Shown: positions 1-10,990 of the stretch, one piece after another
How the letters are laid out: every line of letters starts with the position of its first letter
How positions within the stretch are numbered: position 1 is the first letter of the stretch
DNA from: Myrica gale
Taxonomy: Eukaryota; Streptophyta; Magnoliopsida; Fagales; Myricaceae
DNA length: 64,000 nt
Direction: 5' to 3'
Assembly (NCBI GenBank): GCA_963930655.1
Contig: OZ005606.1
Location: 14,217,501 to 14,281,500, forward strand
Position numbers and translations under genes: made by a program
Notes under the pieces: model-generated
What the model was told of the DNA's origin: nothing
Databases searched by the model: none
The model's input: the letters and a program-made list of their open reading frames with translations, nothing else

Positions 1-283
1 GTTCAATTTCTGATGAATTAAAGTGATGCAATAACCGTATACACGAAACTCTAATGCAGTTAGATGAATTTCCAGTCAACTGTCTCCCAACAAGAGCTAT
101 TACAAGAACAACAGCTTCCCAATTATTCGTAAGCATAACGCTGCAGCAGAGGGTTTTGCAACTCCTGCAAGCCATTTATCAGTCCAGCTTTTAGAGAAAA
201 TTTGTGGCACCTTCATGAAAATCATATTAACACCTTCGAATTAATGAGGATGACAAGCTAAAAGCTATCCTGCTCATAGACCA
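1..283 (-). other. 3' flank / probable 3' UTR of ICMT
   Basis: This lies directly downstream of the ICMT stop codon. It holds no other ORF, and no clear polyadenylation signal could be fixed. Confidence 0.4.
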
Positions 284-877
284 TCAGTTTACAAATGGCA
301 CCCCAGAAGGAACTCGCTGGGCATATTCCGCATACTGTGACCCGAAAAACTGCCTTAGGAAATACTCTTCATATGGAATCCGTTTTGCAAAGAAGATCCA
401 AACTACAATTACAAATGCGAATGTTGATATGGGATTACAGAGCATTATCTGAGTACCAACTGACCAGATGAGGAAACCACAGTACCCAGGATGACGGACA
501 AGTCTATAGATTCCATGAGTAATCAATTTGTGTTGTTCCTCAGGATGAGTCCTGATAAGATGAGTGAAGGCCTGCCCAGCTGTAATGATCGCTGTTTTCC
601 TTATGATTTCACCAATTATAACCATTGCCAGGCCCAAGTTGCTTACCCACAAGTATTCCTTCATCCAAGGGAATAAGACAACTTCAAATAAGTACTCCAG
701 CAAGGACAAGAACATTGCCAAAAGATAATGTTTGCTGATCAGAAGAGACTTAAGGCTAACATTTGACCTCCCATGCATGGCAACTGCTAAAACATATTCA
801 GAACTGTGGAAGAAGATTATTGCAAGGAACATCTGAGATAACTGTCTGCAAGCTGTGTAACTGAAGATTTCTGACAT
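284..877 (-). CDS. ICMT: Protein-S-isoprenylcysteine O-methyltransferase (ICMT / STE14 type)
   Basis: This intact 197-codon gene runs from ATG at 877 to TGA at 284-286 with no intron in the coding region. ICMT methylates the C-terminal prenylated cysteine of CaaX proteins in the endoplasmic reticulum membrane using S-adenosylmethionine. The protein shows about four to five hydrophobic segments (around residues 13-33, 50-70, 78-98 and 135-165) and the family's C-terminal signature: RHPGYCGFLIWSVGTQ at about 128-143, then EEYFLRQFFGSQYAEYAQR and the end VPSGVPFVN. The length equals the usual plant enzyme, and the start fits because MSEIFSYTACRQLSQMF matches the plant N-terminus. Upstream, an acceptor-like AG at 990-991 and a distant leader-like exon ending near 2645 suggest a 5' UTR intron; that part is inference. 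The product call is secure. Which plant paralogue (A or B) cannot be told. Confidence 0.93.
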   Translation of the reverse strand: MSEIFSYTACRQLSQMFLAIIFFHSSEYVLAVAMHGRSNVSLKSLLISKHYLLAMFLSLLEYLFEVVLFPWMKEYLWVSNLGLAMVIIGEIIRKTAIITAGQAFTHLIRTHPEEQHKLITHGIYRLVRHPGYCGFLIWSVGTQIMLCNPISTFAFVIVVWIFFAKRIPYEEYFLRQFFGSQYAEYAQRVPSGVPFVN

Positions 878-1789
878 TTTTGGAAAATAAAGAAATTAAT
901 TTGTTTCAGATGTAATGTAGTGAGACCTCTATCGTTTAACTATCTCAGACAGAATAGGATGAAGAAACCTCCAGGGATTTACTCCAGACCTGAAAGAGAT
1001 GAAGGGTCATAAAACATTGATACTGAAAATTTGGAGATCTCCAAAGCACCACAAAGTTTCTTCAAGAATGACATCACCTGCCAAAATAACAAGCATCAAA
1101 ACCAGAGTTAAAACACTTTTTGCAGATACTGTACAGATGGAAAAGATCTTTATTAACCATTCACTAAGGTATCTGAAAGAAAGCAAAATGCTTTCAGAGT
1201 AAACTGAACAAAGGCATCACACCCATAAAAGCTCCAGTAGAATGAGGAGGGATCTTTAACATAATTCTTACACCTAACCTAATAAAAATAACCAAATTGA
1301 ATAGATATGAAAATGATGGAGAAATTGCAAACTTCTCAAGGGCCAAGAAACGACAATAGTGTGGAAGTGAAAGCAAGAATCATACACAAGAACTTCAAAA
1401 ATACTTTTGGGTAGCGATTTGCAATAATTGAGAGTTGTACTTTTGTATAAAATATCAGAGTAAAAAAATTGGATTGGAAATATTGAAGTATCGAGTCTGA
1501 ATCATTAGTTAAGCATTCCTCTATTCATGTGTCCCCTATAACTGCAACAGCTTTTCCACATCAAATAAAGGAGAACTATTTCTGCATAAGAAAAGCCAAG
1601 AAATGCATGATTTCGTCAAGTGGTTGATGCTTTCTATATGAAACATATATTATATTAACCCCTACTGTCGCTAATTAGCAAGCTACAAATTTGGGTAAAG
1701 TCTGCTATAATTGGGGAAGTCAGAAACCAAAGTGATCATTTGGCCACCAAAATCTGGTCCTGAGGCCTTAGTTAAATCTGGATGCCCAA
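878..1789 (-). other. ICMT upstream region, possible 5' leader and leader intron
   Basis: No coding region is supported here; the short ORFs on both strands lack recognisable content. On the minus strand a pyrimidine-rich tract ending CTCTTTCAG lies just above 990 and would serve as an acceptor for a leader of about 110 nt before the ATG at 877. The matching donor may be the conserved CAG|GTGATT at 2645/2644 in the repeated segment further upstream. This is inference from splice-site appearance alone. Confidence 0.3.
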
Positions 1790-2822
1790 CCTAGGAATAT
1801 GTAAGGTGTCATTGTGCCCAAAGCATGGGTCGGACATAGCGAGAAATAAGCCTAACTTCCGACCAAGAGAACCCCGAGTCCACTACCCTTTTGTTCTGGT
1901 TGAAATCAAGATTAAAAACAATAGATTTATAAGGATCTTAAAACTGTAGAGACTCCACTGCTAGATCCTAGTTTCTTTCTACTCAACCTCGCCCTTTCTA
2001 TTTGTGGGAAAAGGAACAGAATAGAATATAAGAGTCAAGGTTTTATTTTCCTTGACAGCCACAAAGTAGACACGAAGTCCATTTCCTCCATTTCTCACCC
2101 AAAGAAAAGAGCAACAAATTACCAACGCCTTATTCTAAAGCACAACAAAGAAACATGAAGAGTAAGGTTAGAGCTGGAAATTTATGCTCGTTTCCAATTA
2201 GAGATGCAGGTGAAGGAACGAAAATCTTAACAATAGTTTCTGATTCATTTTTTCGTTGCGGGGAAAAAGGAAGAGGAGACCTTGGTCAGCCAAACGAAAA
2301 AAGAAAAGAACAGGGAACTATAAGAGATACGCCTGTGAGCAGAAAAACATGAGAAAAGAAAAGAACATTAGTTTTCTGTATGTACGAAGCCAGGCCTTCA
2401 CATCATCTACTTGTAGAAGTACCTTTGTAGAGAATTTATTTTCTCAGTTCCCACGAAACCCAAAACCTAAGATTCAAAAATTTTCTAGATATCTACTATT
2501 TCGAGGATTCCTCAGCAACTAAATAAACACGGATTTTGATTTTTCTCTTCAAAAGTAGAATGAAGATATCACAACCTAAACATCTGTCAAATAAGCAAGT
2601 CAAACTTATCAAATTGATGATATTAGCGTCTGAGTGAGAATCACCTGATTATTGATATCTCACTCTTTCGAGGAAAACTCAGCTTGGTTATCAAGAAGAA
2701 GATGATAACAGGCTTCAAGAAAAAGAACTGATTCCAGTAGATGAGGAAAAGAAAAATTAGAAGAAATAAGAAGGTAAATATGTTTTTATGCTTGGAGAGT
2801 GCTTCAGATTCCTTCCTCTACT
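1790..2822. repeat. Copy A of a ~1-kb segment duplicated upstream of ICMT and FSD3
   Basis: This stretch aligns, with indels, to 19534-21012 in the same orientation. Shared landmarks are CTAGGAATATGTAAGG (1790 and 19534), GCCTAACTTCCGACCAAG, a GGAAATTTAT block, ACCTTGGTCAGCCAAA, and TCTGAGTGAGAATCACCTGA. Both copies lie upstream of a minus-strand gene, ICMT here and FSD3 for copy B. A CAG|GTGATTCTC donor-like site is kept in both (2645 here, 20837 in copy B), which suggests that the segment carries a noncoding first exon and part of a leader intron. No ORF is conserved between the copies. Confidence 0.75.
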
Positions 2823-2942
2823 CAAAATAAACATAGGTTTAATAAACATTATAATCAAATTTCCAGAGCTTTTAAATTTTCATTATAATCAAAATAAACA
2901 TAATTAAAATATAACAATATCCTCTCAAACTTATATATATAT

Positions 2943-3125
2943 AAGGCTGCGTTTGTTTCGGCTGAATATGTTTTCATGCAGAATATTTTCAAAAATATGT
3001 GTTTGATAGGGGCTGAAAAAAAAGTCAAAGGAAAATGGGATAAACAGTTAAAGGAAAATAACCTCTATCAGGCTGAAAACAACTTACCCTTTGAAGAAGC
3101 CTAAGTTATTTTCCAGATGATTATA
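2943..3125. mobile_element. MITE-like sequence with GGCTGCGTTTG-type end
   Basis: The start GGCTGCGTTTGTTTCGGCTG resembles the ends of other short elements in the window. The right end is not clear because the sequence runs into the tandem array, so only the left boundary is suggested. Confidence 0.3.
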
Positions 3126-3188
3126 TTTTCTTAATTATATCTAACAGATGTTATCTATTATTTTTTCTCTATTATAGTAAGAAAAGAA

Positions 3189-3525
3189 ACTTAAATTGTT
3201 TATCAGGTGACTATTTTTTCTCTATTCTATCGCAACATATATAGTCTATTTACTATTTTTTTCTCAACTATAGTAACAAAAAAACTTAAGTTATTTTTCA
3301 GGTGGCTATTTTTTCTCTATTCTATCGTAACATACCTACTTTTTCTCAACTATCGTAACAAAAAAACTTAAGTTATTTTTCCGGTGGCTTTTTTCTCTAT
3401 TCTATCGTAACATACCTATTTTTCTCAACTATAGTAACAAAAAAAATTTAAGTTATTTTTCAGGTGGCTATTTTTTCTCTATTCTATCGTAACATATCTA
3501 CTTTTTCTCTACTGTTGTAACAAAT
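3189..3525. repeat. ~80-bp tandem repeat, four units
   Basis: Units start with ACTTAA-like words at about 3189, 3284, 3366 and 3446, giving spacings of about 95, 82 and 80 bp. Each carries TTTTTCAGGTGGCT, TTTTTTCTCTATTCTATCG and AACATA, then TTTCTCAACTATAGTAACA with small changes. The first unit is the most diverged and longest. No coding content is seen. Confidence 0.8.
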
Positions 3526-4712
3526 TAAAGTCTATCTTTAAGTTTAAATTCAAAAAAATTTTCTATGTGCAGCTCTCCTATTTTGCAATCTGCGTAGTTC
3601 TTCTCTCTAAATTTTTATAATTCGTCAACTTCTCTCTTTCTCTCCTGGACATAATTTTATCAGGTATATAATTTTTTTTTTGTGATTTCTCTTCTCTTTC
3701 TGTTTTTTTTTGTATTTCTTTTTCTTAGTTAAGTCATGTCCTGCGTATAGATCGAACTTCCCCGTCACTACCAGTAAACTTTCATACGGAGGCAGGGTTA
3801 GGTAGAGAATATTAGGTATGTTCTGGACATGTTTTTGAATTCAAATTCACACTAATTTTTAAAGACGCGGCTGAAGAACAACGAAGGGTTAAATTTCAAT
3901 GGCAAAAAATATTTCTTGTCTCACCTGATTGCCTTTGCAAACACCAAATTCAATGAACTCCGTGATGATGTAGAGCCACCCCTAGGTAGGGGTCCAACGA
4001 CCTACACAGGCTCACTTAAGCTTTAAGTGGACTTATGTTGAAGTAGAGAAAGATTTAGTAACTTATAAAAAAAAAAAGAGAGAGAGATTTAGTAGCTTAG
4101 AGGTTGCAATAACAAAACTAGTTTTGAGGATTTTATGTTATACATCATTTTTATTGTTATGCAGTATTTTTAAAATCTCTATCAATAATAAAAATTTGTT
4201 TTAGCGTTTCAAATAGATCATTAGATGAAATATCTGTCTAGATCCCTCTAATATGATTGTTATTATGAATCTAGAATGTACATAAAAACTAAACATGGTC
4301 GCAAAACATTCTTTAAATTTTCAGGTGACAACCAAACACTGTATATTTCATTAACTATGTTAATTGAACTGTTCCTTCAATTAGTAAAAGTCATCGATTA
4401 TCATATCAATACTAAACCAATGTGTGTGTCAAATTCAATCAAAAGTTTCAAATCTTCGAAATAAAGGGAACATAAATTATTGACAAAGACATAAAGCAAT
4501 GTTAAAATCTGGCCAAAATAACATAAGCAGACACAAATAACATAGCAATAATATTTTAATTAGACAATAATAATTAAATGTAATAACCTTTAGAATTCTA
4601 ACTTTGAAAAGGATTTTTTTTGTGCAAGTCAAAAAGTTTGTACCTTGGTCTAGAACAAATATCAAGTGAACAAGAAACCGAAAAGTCATACTCCTCGCCT
4701 TTGATTTATTAA
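3526..4712. other. AT-rich intergenic stretch, no gene seen
   Basis: The stretch contains pyrimidine-rich runs near 3600-3720 and short unconvincing ORFs. No domain, RNA gene or clear repeat end was recognised. Confidence 0.5.
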
Positions 4713-4880
4713 TCATTGGCATGACTTTTCTACAGTGTCACTCAATAATAACCGTGTAACATCTTATGTCACAACATATTACCTAATAAAATAAATATAA
4801 ACACAAGATATCTAAATAAAAAATTATCTAAAATAATGATATTTAGAGCATATATCTTATAATCTCCCATTTGCACTAAA
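4713..4880 (-). mobile_element. Copia-type LTR-like sequence, minus orientation
   Basis: The reverse complement matches 10637-10793: both share AAGATATATGCTCTA, GGTAATATGTTG, ACATAAGATGTTACAC, ATTATTGAGTGACA and GTAGAAAAGTCATGCCAAT. Directly upstream on the minus strand is a purine tract (AAATGGGAGA) of the kind that precedes a 3' LTR. It could be the 3' LTR of the decayed minus-strand copia element whose gag remains at 6440-7275. Confidence 0.6.
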
Positions 4881-5450
4881 AAAACATTCATACATGAATC
4901 TCATACTCATGTATCCCCTTTCTATGTAATTGGTCTTTTAATGATGGAGTTATCGGTTGTAACTAGCTTACAACTTCTTCAACCAATGTATCTTTAACCA
5001 ATGTACATACACAAATCTAAAATTAATCAAACATTAATAATACTTAAATTTGTGTATTCCTGGACAATCCGCAAATTCTCAACTCTAAACACTAATTTAT
5101 TAGTGTTAAATACTTCTCAAGTATTTAAGTGAACTAGAAATATTATTAAATTCTCACCGACTTCTTGTCAATACAAGACACATCCATGTTTTATGAGAAA
5201 TCAAACTATTTGATCATCTCATTAAAATGAATTATCAGTTAAAGTTCATGAGTTCTGAACTATTCAGACTCATCAATAGGTTTAATAACATTCTTATTCT
5301 ATTGATCTCTTCTGCCTTAGCAATTTGCTCAGCTGACTGTTTCATCAAGATCTGTCACGATGTCGCTTTTTCACTTAGGTCATACTCCCTTTCAAAATAT
5401 ATTATTTCTTATGATAATCACCTTCTGTTCATTTGAGTTTATTAAAAATA

Positions 5451-5961
5451 GGGTTAATTGCAATTTTCCCCCTCAAATTATCACCTGGTTCTCAAATACC
5501 CCAACAAATTTTAATTCGTTGCAACTCACCCTCATAAACTATATTTCTCATTGTAATTTCATCCCCCAACCTGCTAAAGTTGTTATATCAAACCGTTTCT
5601 ATCCCACATAAAAAACGTTTGACCTTCTCCTTACTTGAAAAGATAAATTTGATCAAGTTGATTCTAAGTGAGTCATTACAAAAAATATCTAAAAACATAT
5701 TATTTTTTAGCTCTACGAATTGCTAGAAGCACTGTAGAAGGCTAGTGAGGACTCAAACGAGAGTAAGTTGTCTTTCCAAGTAAAGAGAAGGTCTCATGTC
5801 TATTAGTGGGATAAAAATAGTTTGACATAATGGCTTCAGTAGGTTGAAGGATGAAATCGCAATTGAAGTATAGTTTATAAGGGTGAGTTACAACGAGTTA
5901 AAATTTGTAGGGGTATTTGAGAATTGGGAGCTAGTTTGAGGAGAAAAATTGTAATTAACCC
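5451..5961. mobile_element. Mutator-type MITE (511 bp) with ~190-bp TIRs
   Basis: The left end reads GGGTTAATTGCAATTTTCCC and the right end is its inverted match (AAAATTGTAATTAACCC). The inverted similarity extends about 190 bp inward, over CTCAAATACCCC, TAAACTATA and TTTCATCC. Nine-base flanks TTAAAAATA (5442-5450) and TGAAAAATA (5962-5970) differ at one base, as expected for an old 9-bp Mutator-superfamily target duplication. There is no transposase, so it is non-autonomous. The end sequence resembles the TIRs of the large element at 24346-34987. Confidence 0.8.
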
Positions 5962-6439
5962 TGAAAAATAATACCCAATGAACCCTTTTTGAGTAACCAA
6001 TACATGCTTATCACCAACTGAATATTATCTCATAAAGTTCAGTTACCTGTTTTATAACACCATTCATAGAATCCATAATCACATTTTTAAAATAAACCAT
6101 CAATAATATCATAAATAATAATTCATAAATAATTCATTTCAAACCAAACCACAATGAATATTTGAATTTTTTTTGAAATAGTAATCAAATTTAAAAAATA
6201 TTCTGAAATTAAAGATAGTCTTTCAAATGAAAATTCAATCCATTTAGTTCTCAAATGAAAAGCTCCAATGGAAGTCACTGCAACACTTACACTTCACTTC
6301 ATTATTAAAACAACTTCCTCTTCACTTTGTTTATGAGTTACCTTGAACCTCTCTAATCATATTTTATAAGTAAGAGGTTGTGTCAAAATTGACATATCAT
6401 GAATTTAATGGACATTCCAAAAAATCAAATAAAATTGAT

Positions 6440-7275
6440 AAGCATACCTTCAGTAGGATTCTTTTTCTTCAGAGAAGCTAGATAAACTCGGCAATTCTTT
6501 TCCAGTGTTCTGGTTTGCCACTGCGGAAAAAGTTTCCTTTACTTTTCTTCTTAGTGCCACTTCTGTCATCTTTCTTGGATTGAGACCCTTTGTTCTTCTT
6601 GAACTTCTTCCCCTTGGGCTTTAGTTCAGAACTTGTTGTTTTGTTCATCATCATTAAAGAACCTTTCTCTTTTGTGATGAGTTCCTCACCTGACTACAAC
6701 ATATTGAGTAGCTCTGAAAAAGTCACATCCATTTTGTTCATATTGTAGTTCAATACGATCTGATTGAATGATTATGGTAAAGATGTCAGAATCACTCATA
6801 CCCTGGTCTCATCGTCCATACCTGCACCTAGTGACTCCAGTTCAAAAATGTATGTCATCATTCTCAGGAAATGATCCCGAACTGAAGCACCTTCCACCAA
6901 TTTGGTGGTCATTAACAGTTTTATAGTCTGCTAGCGTGCATACTTACTATGATCCCTAAACATCTTTTGAAGAGAATCAATCATATCTTTTGCATTTACC
7001 AGGCCCTCGCACTTCTTCTGCAACATATTAGTCATAGAGGCTAATATATAGCATTTAGAAATTTCATCGCTCTCATGACACTTATCATAGGAAAATTTTT
7101 CCTCTTCAATAGCATCAGATACAACAAGTCGAGGTTCATCTTTATTTAGGACATAACAATCTTCTCAGCTGTGAGTACAATCAAGAGATTCTGCTTCCAA
7201 TCTACGAAATTTTGTCTAGTAAGTTTGTTGTCTTCAAGAATTCTAGACAACGGATTAAGGTTTAGCAAGATTAAG
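6440..7275 (-). pseudogene. Decayed Ty1/copia gag (UBN2-type) remnant
   Basis: Read on the minus strand, the segment gives a broken copia gag. It begins around NFVDWKQNLLIVLTAEK, continues through ASMTNMLQKKCEGL, MIDSLQKMFRDHSKYAR and TKLVEGASVRDHFLRM, and reaches the basic stretch KGKKFKKNKGSQSKK. At least five in-frame stops interrupt it. The zinc-knuckle position reads FFRSGKPEHWKRIAEF, so the cysteines of the CCHC motif are lost. It is a dead fragment with no protease, integrase or reverse transcriptase visible nearby. Confidence 0.8.
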
Positions 7276-7402
7276 CTAAAAAAATATAGAAAGTTAATCC
7301 ACATGTATATATAACAATAATCCAATAGATTCAGGTTTTACAACAACTAATGGTACCTCCCACTATGACACATCAATAAAATAAATCTCGAATATAACAT
7401 TT

Positions 7403-9873
7403 TGTTGGTTTTTGTTCACAATCGATATTTTGATGATTTCAATAAATGAATTAAGTTTACAAAATTGATGTCTTCAAAGACAAAGACAAAAATATTAAAG
7501 ATCAAGAAGATGCAAGGAGCTCAAAAGTGAAGATTCAAGACCATAGGAATATGGTATAACCTTGAAACTCTTAGTTTCACTTTTGACAAGGATTTGAATT
7601 ATACACTTGCATATCTTTCAAACCGTGCATAATCTTCTTGTCACAAGTTTGACAAACACAATGCGCCTTAAGTTTTTATAATAATCCCTATATAAACTCT
7701 CAAGCCTTGGTTATACTTTTGGGAAGTTGATTTTTGAAATTGGAATTTAAAAAAATGTCAAAAAATGAGCTTTTTAATTATAGCAAATGATGAACAGTGT
7801 TGTAGCGGTCTATGAGCGGTTGACCTCTGCATGAAGCAGTCGACCGGGTGCGTAGGACAAAAATTTGACAGCATTCAAATTTTATGACCGTTGGGCAACG
7901 ACTAGTTGAAGCGGTCGACCGGTACAACGGTAAAATTATCATATCGACCCCCAACGGCTAAAAACAATTAATTTTGATATGTGACCTGTATAATGACCTT
8001 CTTAGGGTCTCAAAACATTAGAGAACGATCACATATCATTTTTTAGTTGAGAATGACCTTTAAATTGTCATTGGTAACTAAGAGGTTGGTACAAACCCAC
8101 TCGATGGGCTACTATCGTAATAACGATGAACTCTTAAGTCTCCATTAGTCATCCTTTATACCATTTCAATAAGATAGTCATTTAAAACTCTAAATTGTTC
8201 TTTTGGATGTTTTCTTAGATGAAAATGATTATTATTTTTGAGTTATATCCTTATATTCACTTTTTGATTGACAAAGGGAGAGATTTCTTAATATGCTTGT
8301 ATTCCCTTTGATCATATGATGAATATTGGTAGTATGCATATTTGGGGAAGATATTGATGGATTATGCATGCACATATCTTAATTTTTATCAAATTTTTTA
8401 TGCATCCATCTAAATTTATATCCTTTATCTTTTTAATGTGAAAAAGGGGGAGAAACGTGCTGATAGTTTTGATGACTATATATTCTTCTTTTGAATTGCA
8501 TTATGAATATTGATTGTATTATCCTTTTATGAATCCAATGACAACTAATGTTTTGTTTCAAGTTTCAAATGATTATCCAATTACAAAAAATATGGGGAGT
8601 CATCCCAAAACTATCAATTTATTGTCATCATAAAAAAGGAGGAGATTGTTTGTTTTTTTCACAATCAATATTTTGATGATTTCAATCAATGGATTAAGTT
8701 TACTAAATGAACATCTTCAAAGACAAAGACATTTTTATCAAAGAGTGAAAGACAAAAAGATTGAAGATCAAGAAGAAGCAAGTAGCTCAAAAGTGAAGAT
8801 TCAAGATCCTAGGATATGACCTTGTAACTCTTAGTTTTACTTTTGACAAGGATTTGAATTATACACTTGCATATCTTTCAAACCGTGCATGATCTTCTTA
8901 TCACAAGCTTTACAACCAAAATGCCCCTTAAGTATTTTCAATTCATCCCTATATAAAACTCTCAAGCCTTGGTTATACTTTTGGGAAGTTGATTTTTGAA
9001 ATTGGGATTTCAAAATTGTAAAAATGAGCTTTTTAATTATAGCATCGAACTTTACATGAAGCGGTCGGACATTCGCGTAAGACAAAAATTTTACAGCATT
9101 CAAATTTTATGACCGTTGGGCAACGACTAGTTGAAGTGGTCACTAGTACAACGGTAAAATAGTCAGATCGACCCTCAACGGCTAGAAACAACTAGTTTTG
9201 ATATGTGACTTATATAAAGATCTTCTTAAGGTCTCAAAACATTAGAGAATGACAACATATCATTTTTATATCTTGAGAAAGATCTTAAACTTTCTTATTC
9301 ATATTTCTCATATCATTCACACAAATTACATCTTCACATCCTTGTCATTGTGTGAATCTAAAAAGATAGCACTTTCCATTTTCTTATCCACTCTTTAAGA
9401 GAGTTTAATTCTTGTAGCTTCCTATTCAAAAGAAGTGATTCCTTTAGTGAGGTTGTTCACTAAAGAAGAAGCTTAGAGATGGTATATCTCAATCTTGGTT
9501 AGGTTGCGAGTGATCGCCCGAAAAATCACTTGGGTTGTGAGTGTTGAGCCCGAGAAAACACTTGTAAGGTTCTCTAGCACCCGGAAGCTAGAGTGTACAC
9601 TATTTGGAATATAGTGGGAAAACTTCAAGGCTTGGAAAGAAGTTTGAGGGGTGGATGTAAGCGGGTTTGATGAACCACCTAAAAATCTCATGTTTGCTTC
9701 TCTAACCCTACTCTTTACATTTAGTATTTGTTTACTTATTGCATAAATATTTGCTTAATACTTGTATTAAATTATCTTTTACTTTGCAAACACGATTTTG
9801 AAGGTTAAAATCGAAACAATTTGGAAACTCAATTCACCCCCCCTCTTGGGTTGCCTTAATTCTAGGAATTACA
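7403..9873 (+). mobile_element. Rearranged SIRE-like copia element with two LTRs and deleted interior
   Basis: A 5' LTR starts at 7403 (TGTTGG) and is truncated near 8050. A full LTR covers 8647-9873, and the two align closely, for example over CTTTTGACAAGGATTTGAAT and CATATCTTTCAAACCGTGCAT. Between them remain about 600 bp of 3' internal sequence with repeated purine tracts (GAAAAAGGGGGAGAAA near 8440; AAAAAAGGAGGAGA ending at 8645). No polyprotein survives. Both outer ends abut ACATTT (7397-7402 and 9874-9879), consistent with a target duplication, so this is one insertion that lost its coding part. The end CACCCCCCCTCTTGGGTTGC is typical of SIRE/Maximus-type LTRs. Confidence 0.78.
8647..9873 (+). 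repeat. 3' LTR of the rearranged SIRE-like element
   Basis: The 1227-bp LTR begins TGTTTG directly after the polypurine tract and ends TTACA before the target-duplication sequence ACATTT. An ORF on its minus strand (8837-9103) is fortuitous. Confidence 0.75.
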
Positions 9874-9898
9874 ACATTTATATTCAATGTCTATATTA

Positions 9899-10207
9899 GG
9901 GTGATGTTCGTTTTGAGAAAAAATGTAGAATTTTAGAGAAGTTGTGAATTTTTATGTTGAATAGTGTTTTATTGGTGTTTGTGTAAAGTGAAGAGAGAAA
10001 TGATTTGATGTAATTGTTTAATAAAAAAAGTATTGGAGTTATGTGAAAAAGTATAGAGAGAGAAAATTTATGTTGAATAAAAAATTAAAAAGTTGTTGGA
10101 GATTGTGTAAAATGTATTGGTTTTTGTGTTTGAATTCTGAATATGTTCGGTGGTAGAATTGTGAATATACTTAGAATCTTAAAAATATGGTGAAAACGAA
10201 CATACCC
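9899..10207. mobile_element. MITE with GGGT(G)ATGTTCGTTTT inverted ends
   Basis: The left end GGGTGATGTTCGTTTTGAG mirrors the right end AAAACGAACATACCC. The element is flanked by TA on each side (9897-9898 and 10208-10209). The 309-bp interior is AT-rich with GAGAGA blocks and no ORF. It lies 20 bp from the edge of the SIRE-like element. Confidence 0.6.
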
Positions 10208-10636
10208 TAGAGGTATCAAGAACTTTTACCTTTTGTATCCATGATTATATTTTAGTAATCATGCAACAACTTGTAAAAGTAAATAGAAACTATCTATCGC
10301 GAATCTATCTCATATCTCATACAATATGTATATAAATATTTGTGACCCTTGATTTACTTTTGACCACCAAATAAACACAATATGCATTATTTTAGCGTAT
10401 GTGTTTATTTAGATAAATGCAATCATCGTCTAAATGACATGTAATTTTGTAATGGGCATTGCTATTTTAGTGAACACCCCCATTCCGCATTCACCATCAT
10501 TTATCTTCTACATAAATAAATGGACAAACTATAAAATTAAGAAATTGGAATCCCATATTTTAAATTCATCCAATACTTAATAAAATAGATTTCCATTTAC
10601 CATCGGTATAAATGTTTTTTAGTGCACGTGGGAGAT

Positions 10637-10793
10637 TGTAAGATATATGCTCTACAAATCATTATTCTATGCAATTGTTTATATAGATACCATTTGTTTA
10701 TATTTATTTTATTTGGTAATATGTTGAAACATAAGATGTTACACAATTATTATTGAGTGACATTGTAGAAAAGTCATGCCAATCAAACTTTCA
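10637..10793 (+). mobile_element. Short copia LTR flanked by a purine tract and a primer-binding site
   Basis: The LTR-like block starts TGTAAGATATATGC after GTGGGAGAT and ends TTTCA at 10793. It is followed after one base by TGGTATCAAAGCGC (from 10795), which resembles the initiator-tRNA-Met primer-binding site of plant copia elements. It is the inverted counterpart of 4713-4880. A polypurine tract on one side and a primer site on the other is the structure of an LTR shared by two tandem internal regions. Confidence 0.55.
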
Positions 10794-10990
10794 GTGGTAT
10801 CAAAGCGCTAGGTAAGTTGAACCTCATTCTTTTGAGATTCGTACGACAATTTTATTGAAAAATGTTTTGCCTTTCGCGATTTTTGAAATCACGTGAAAGG
10901 GAAAAAGTTTTGTTTCTTTTTCTCTGTTTGATATGCATGAGATATGAATGAAAGAATTTAGGGGGTAAAGTCACTTTGAGCCCTCAAACT

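Noticed and set aside
284..877. ICMT as a processed pseudogene because it has no introns
   Set aside because: The frame is fully intact with all family motifs, no poly(A) tail is seen at its 3' side, and its length matches the plant enzyme.
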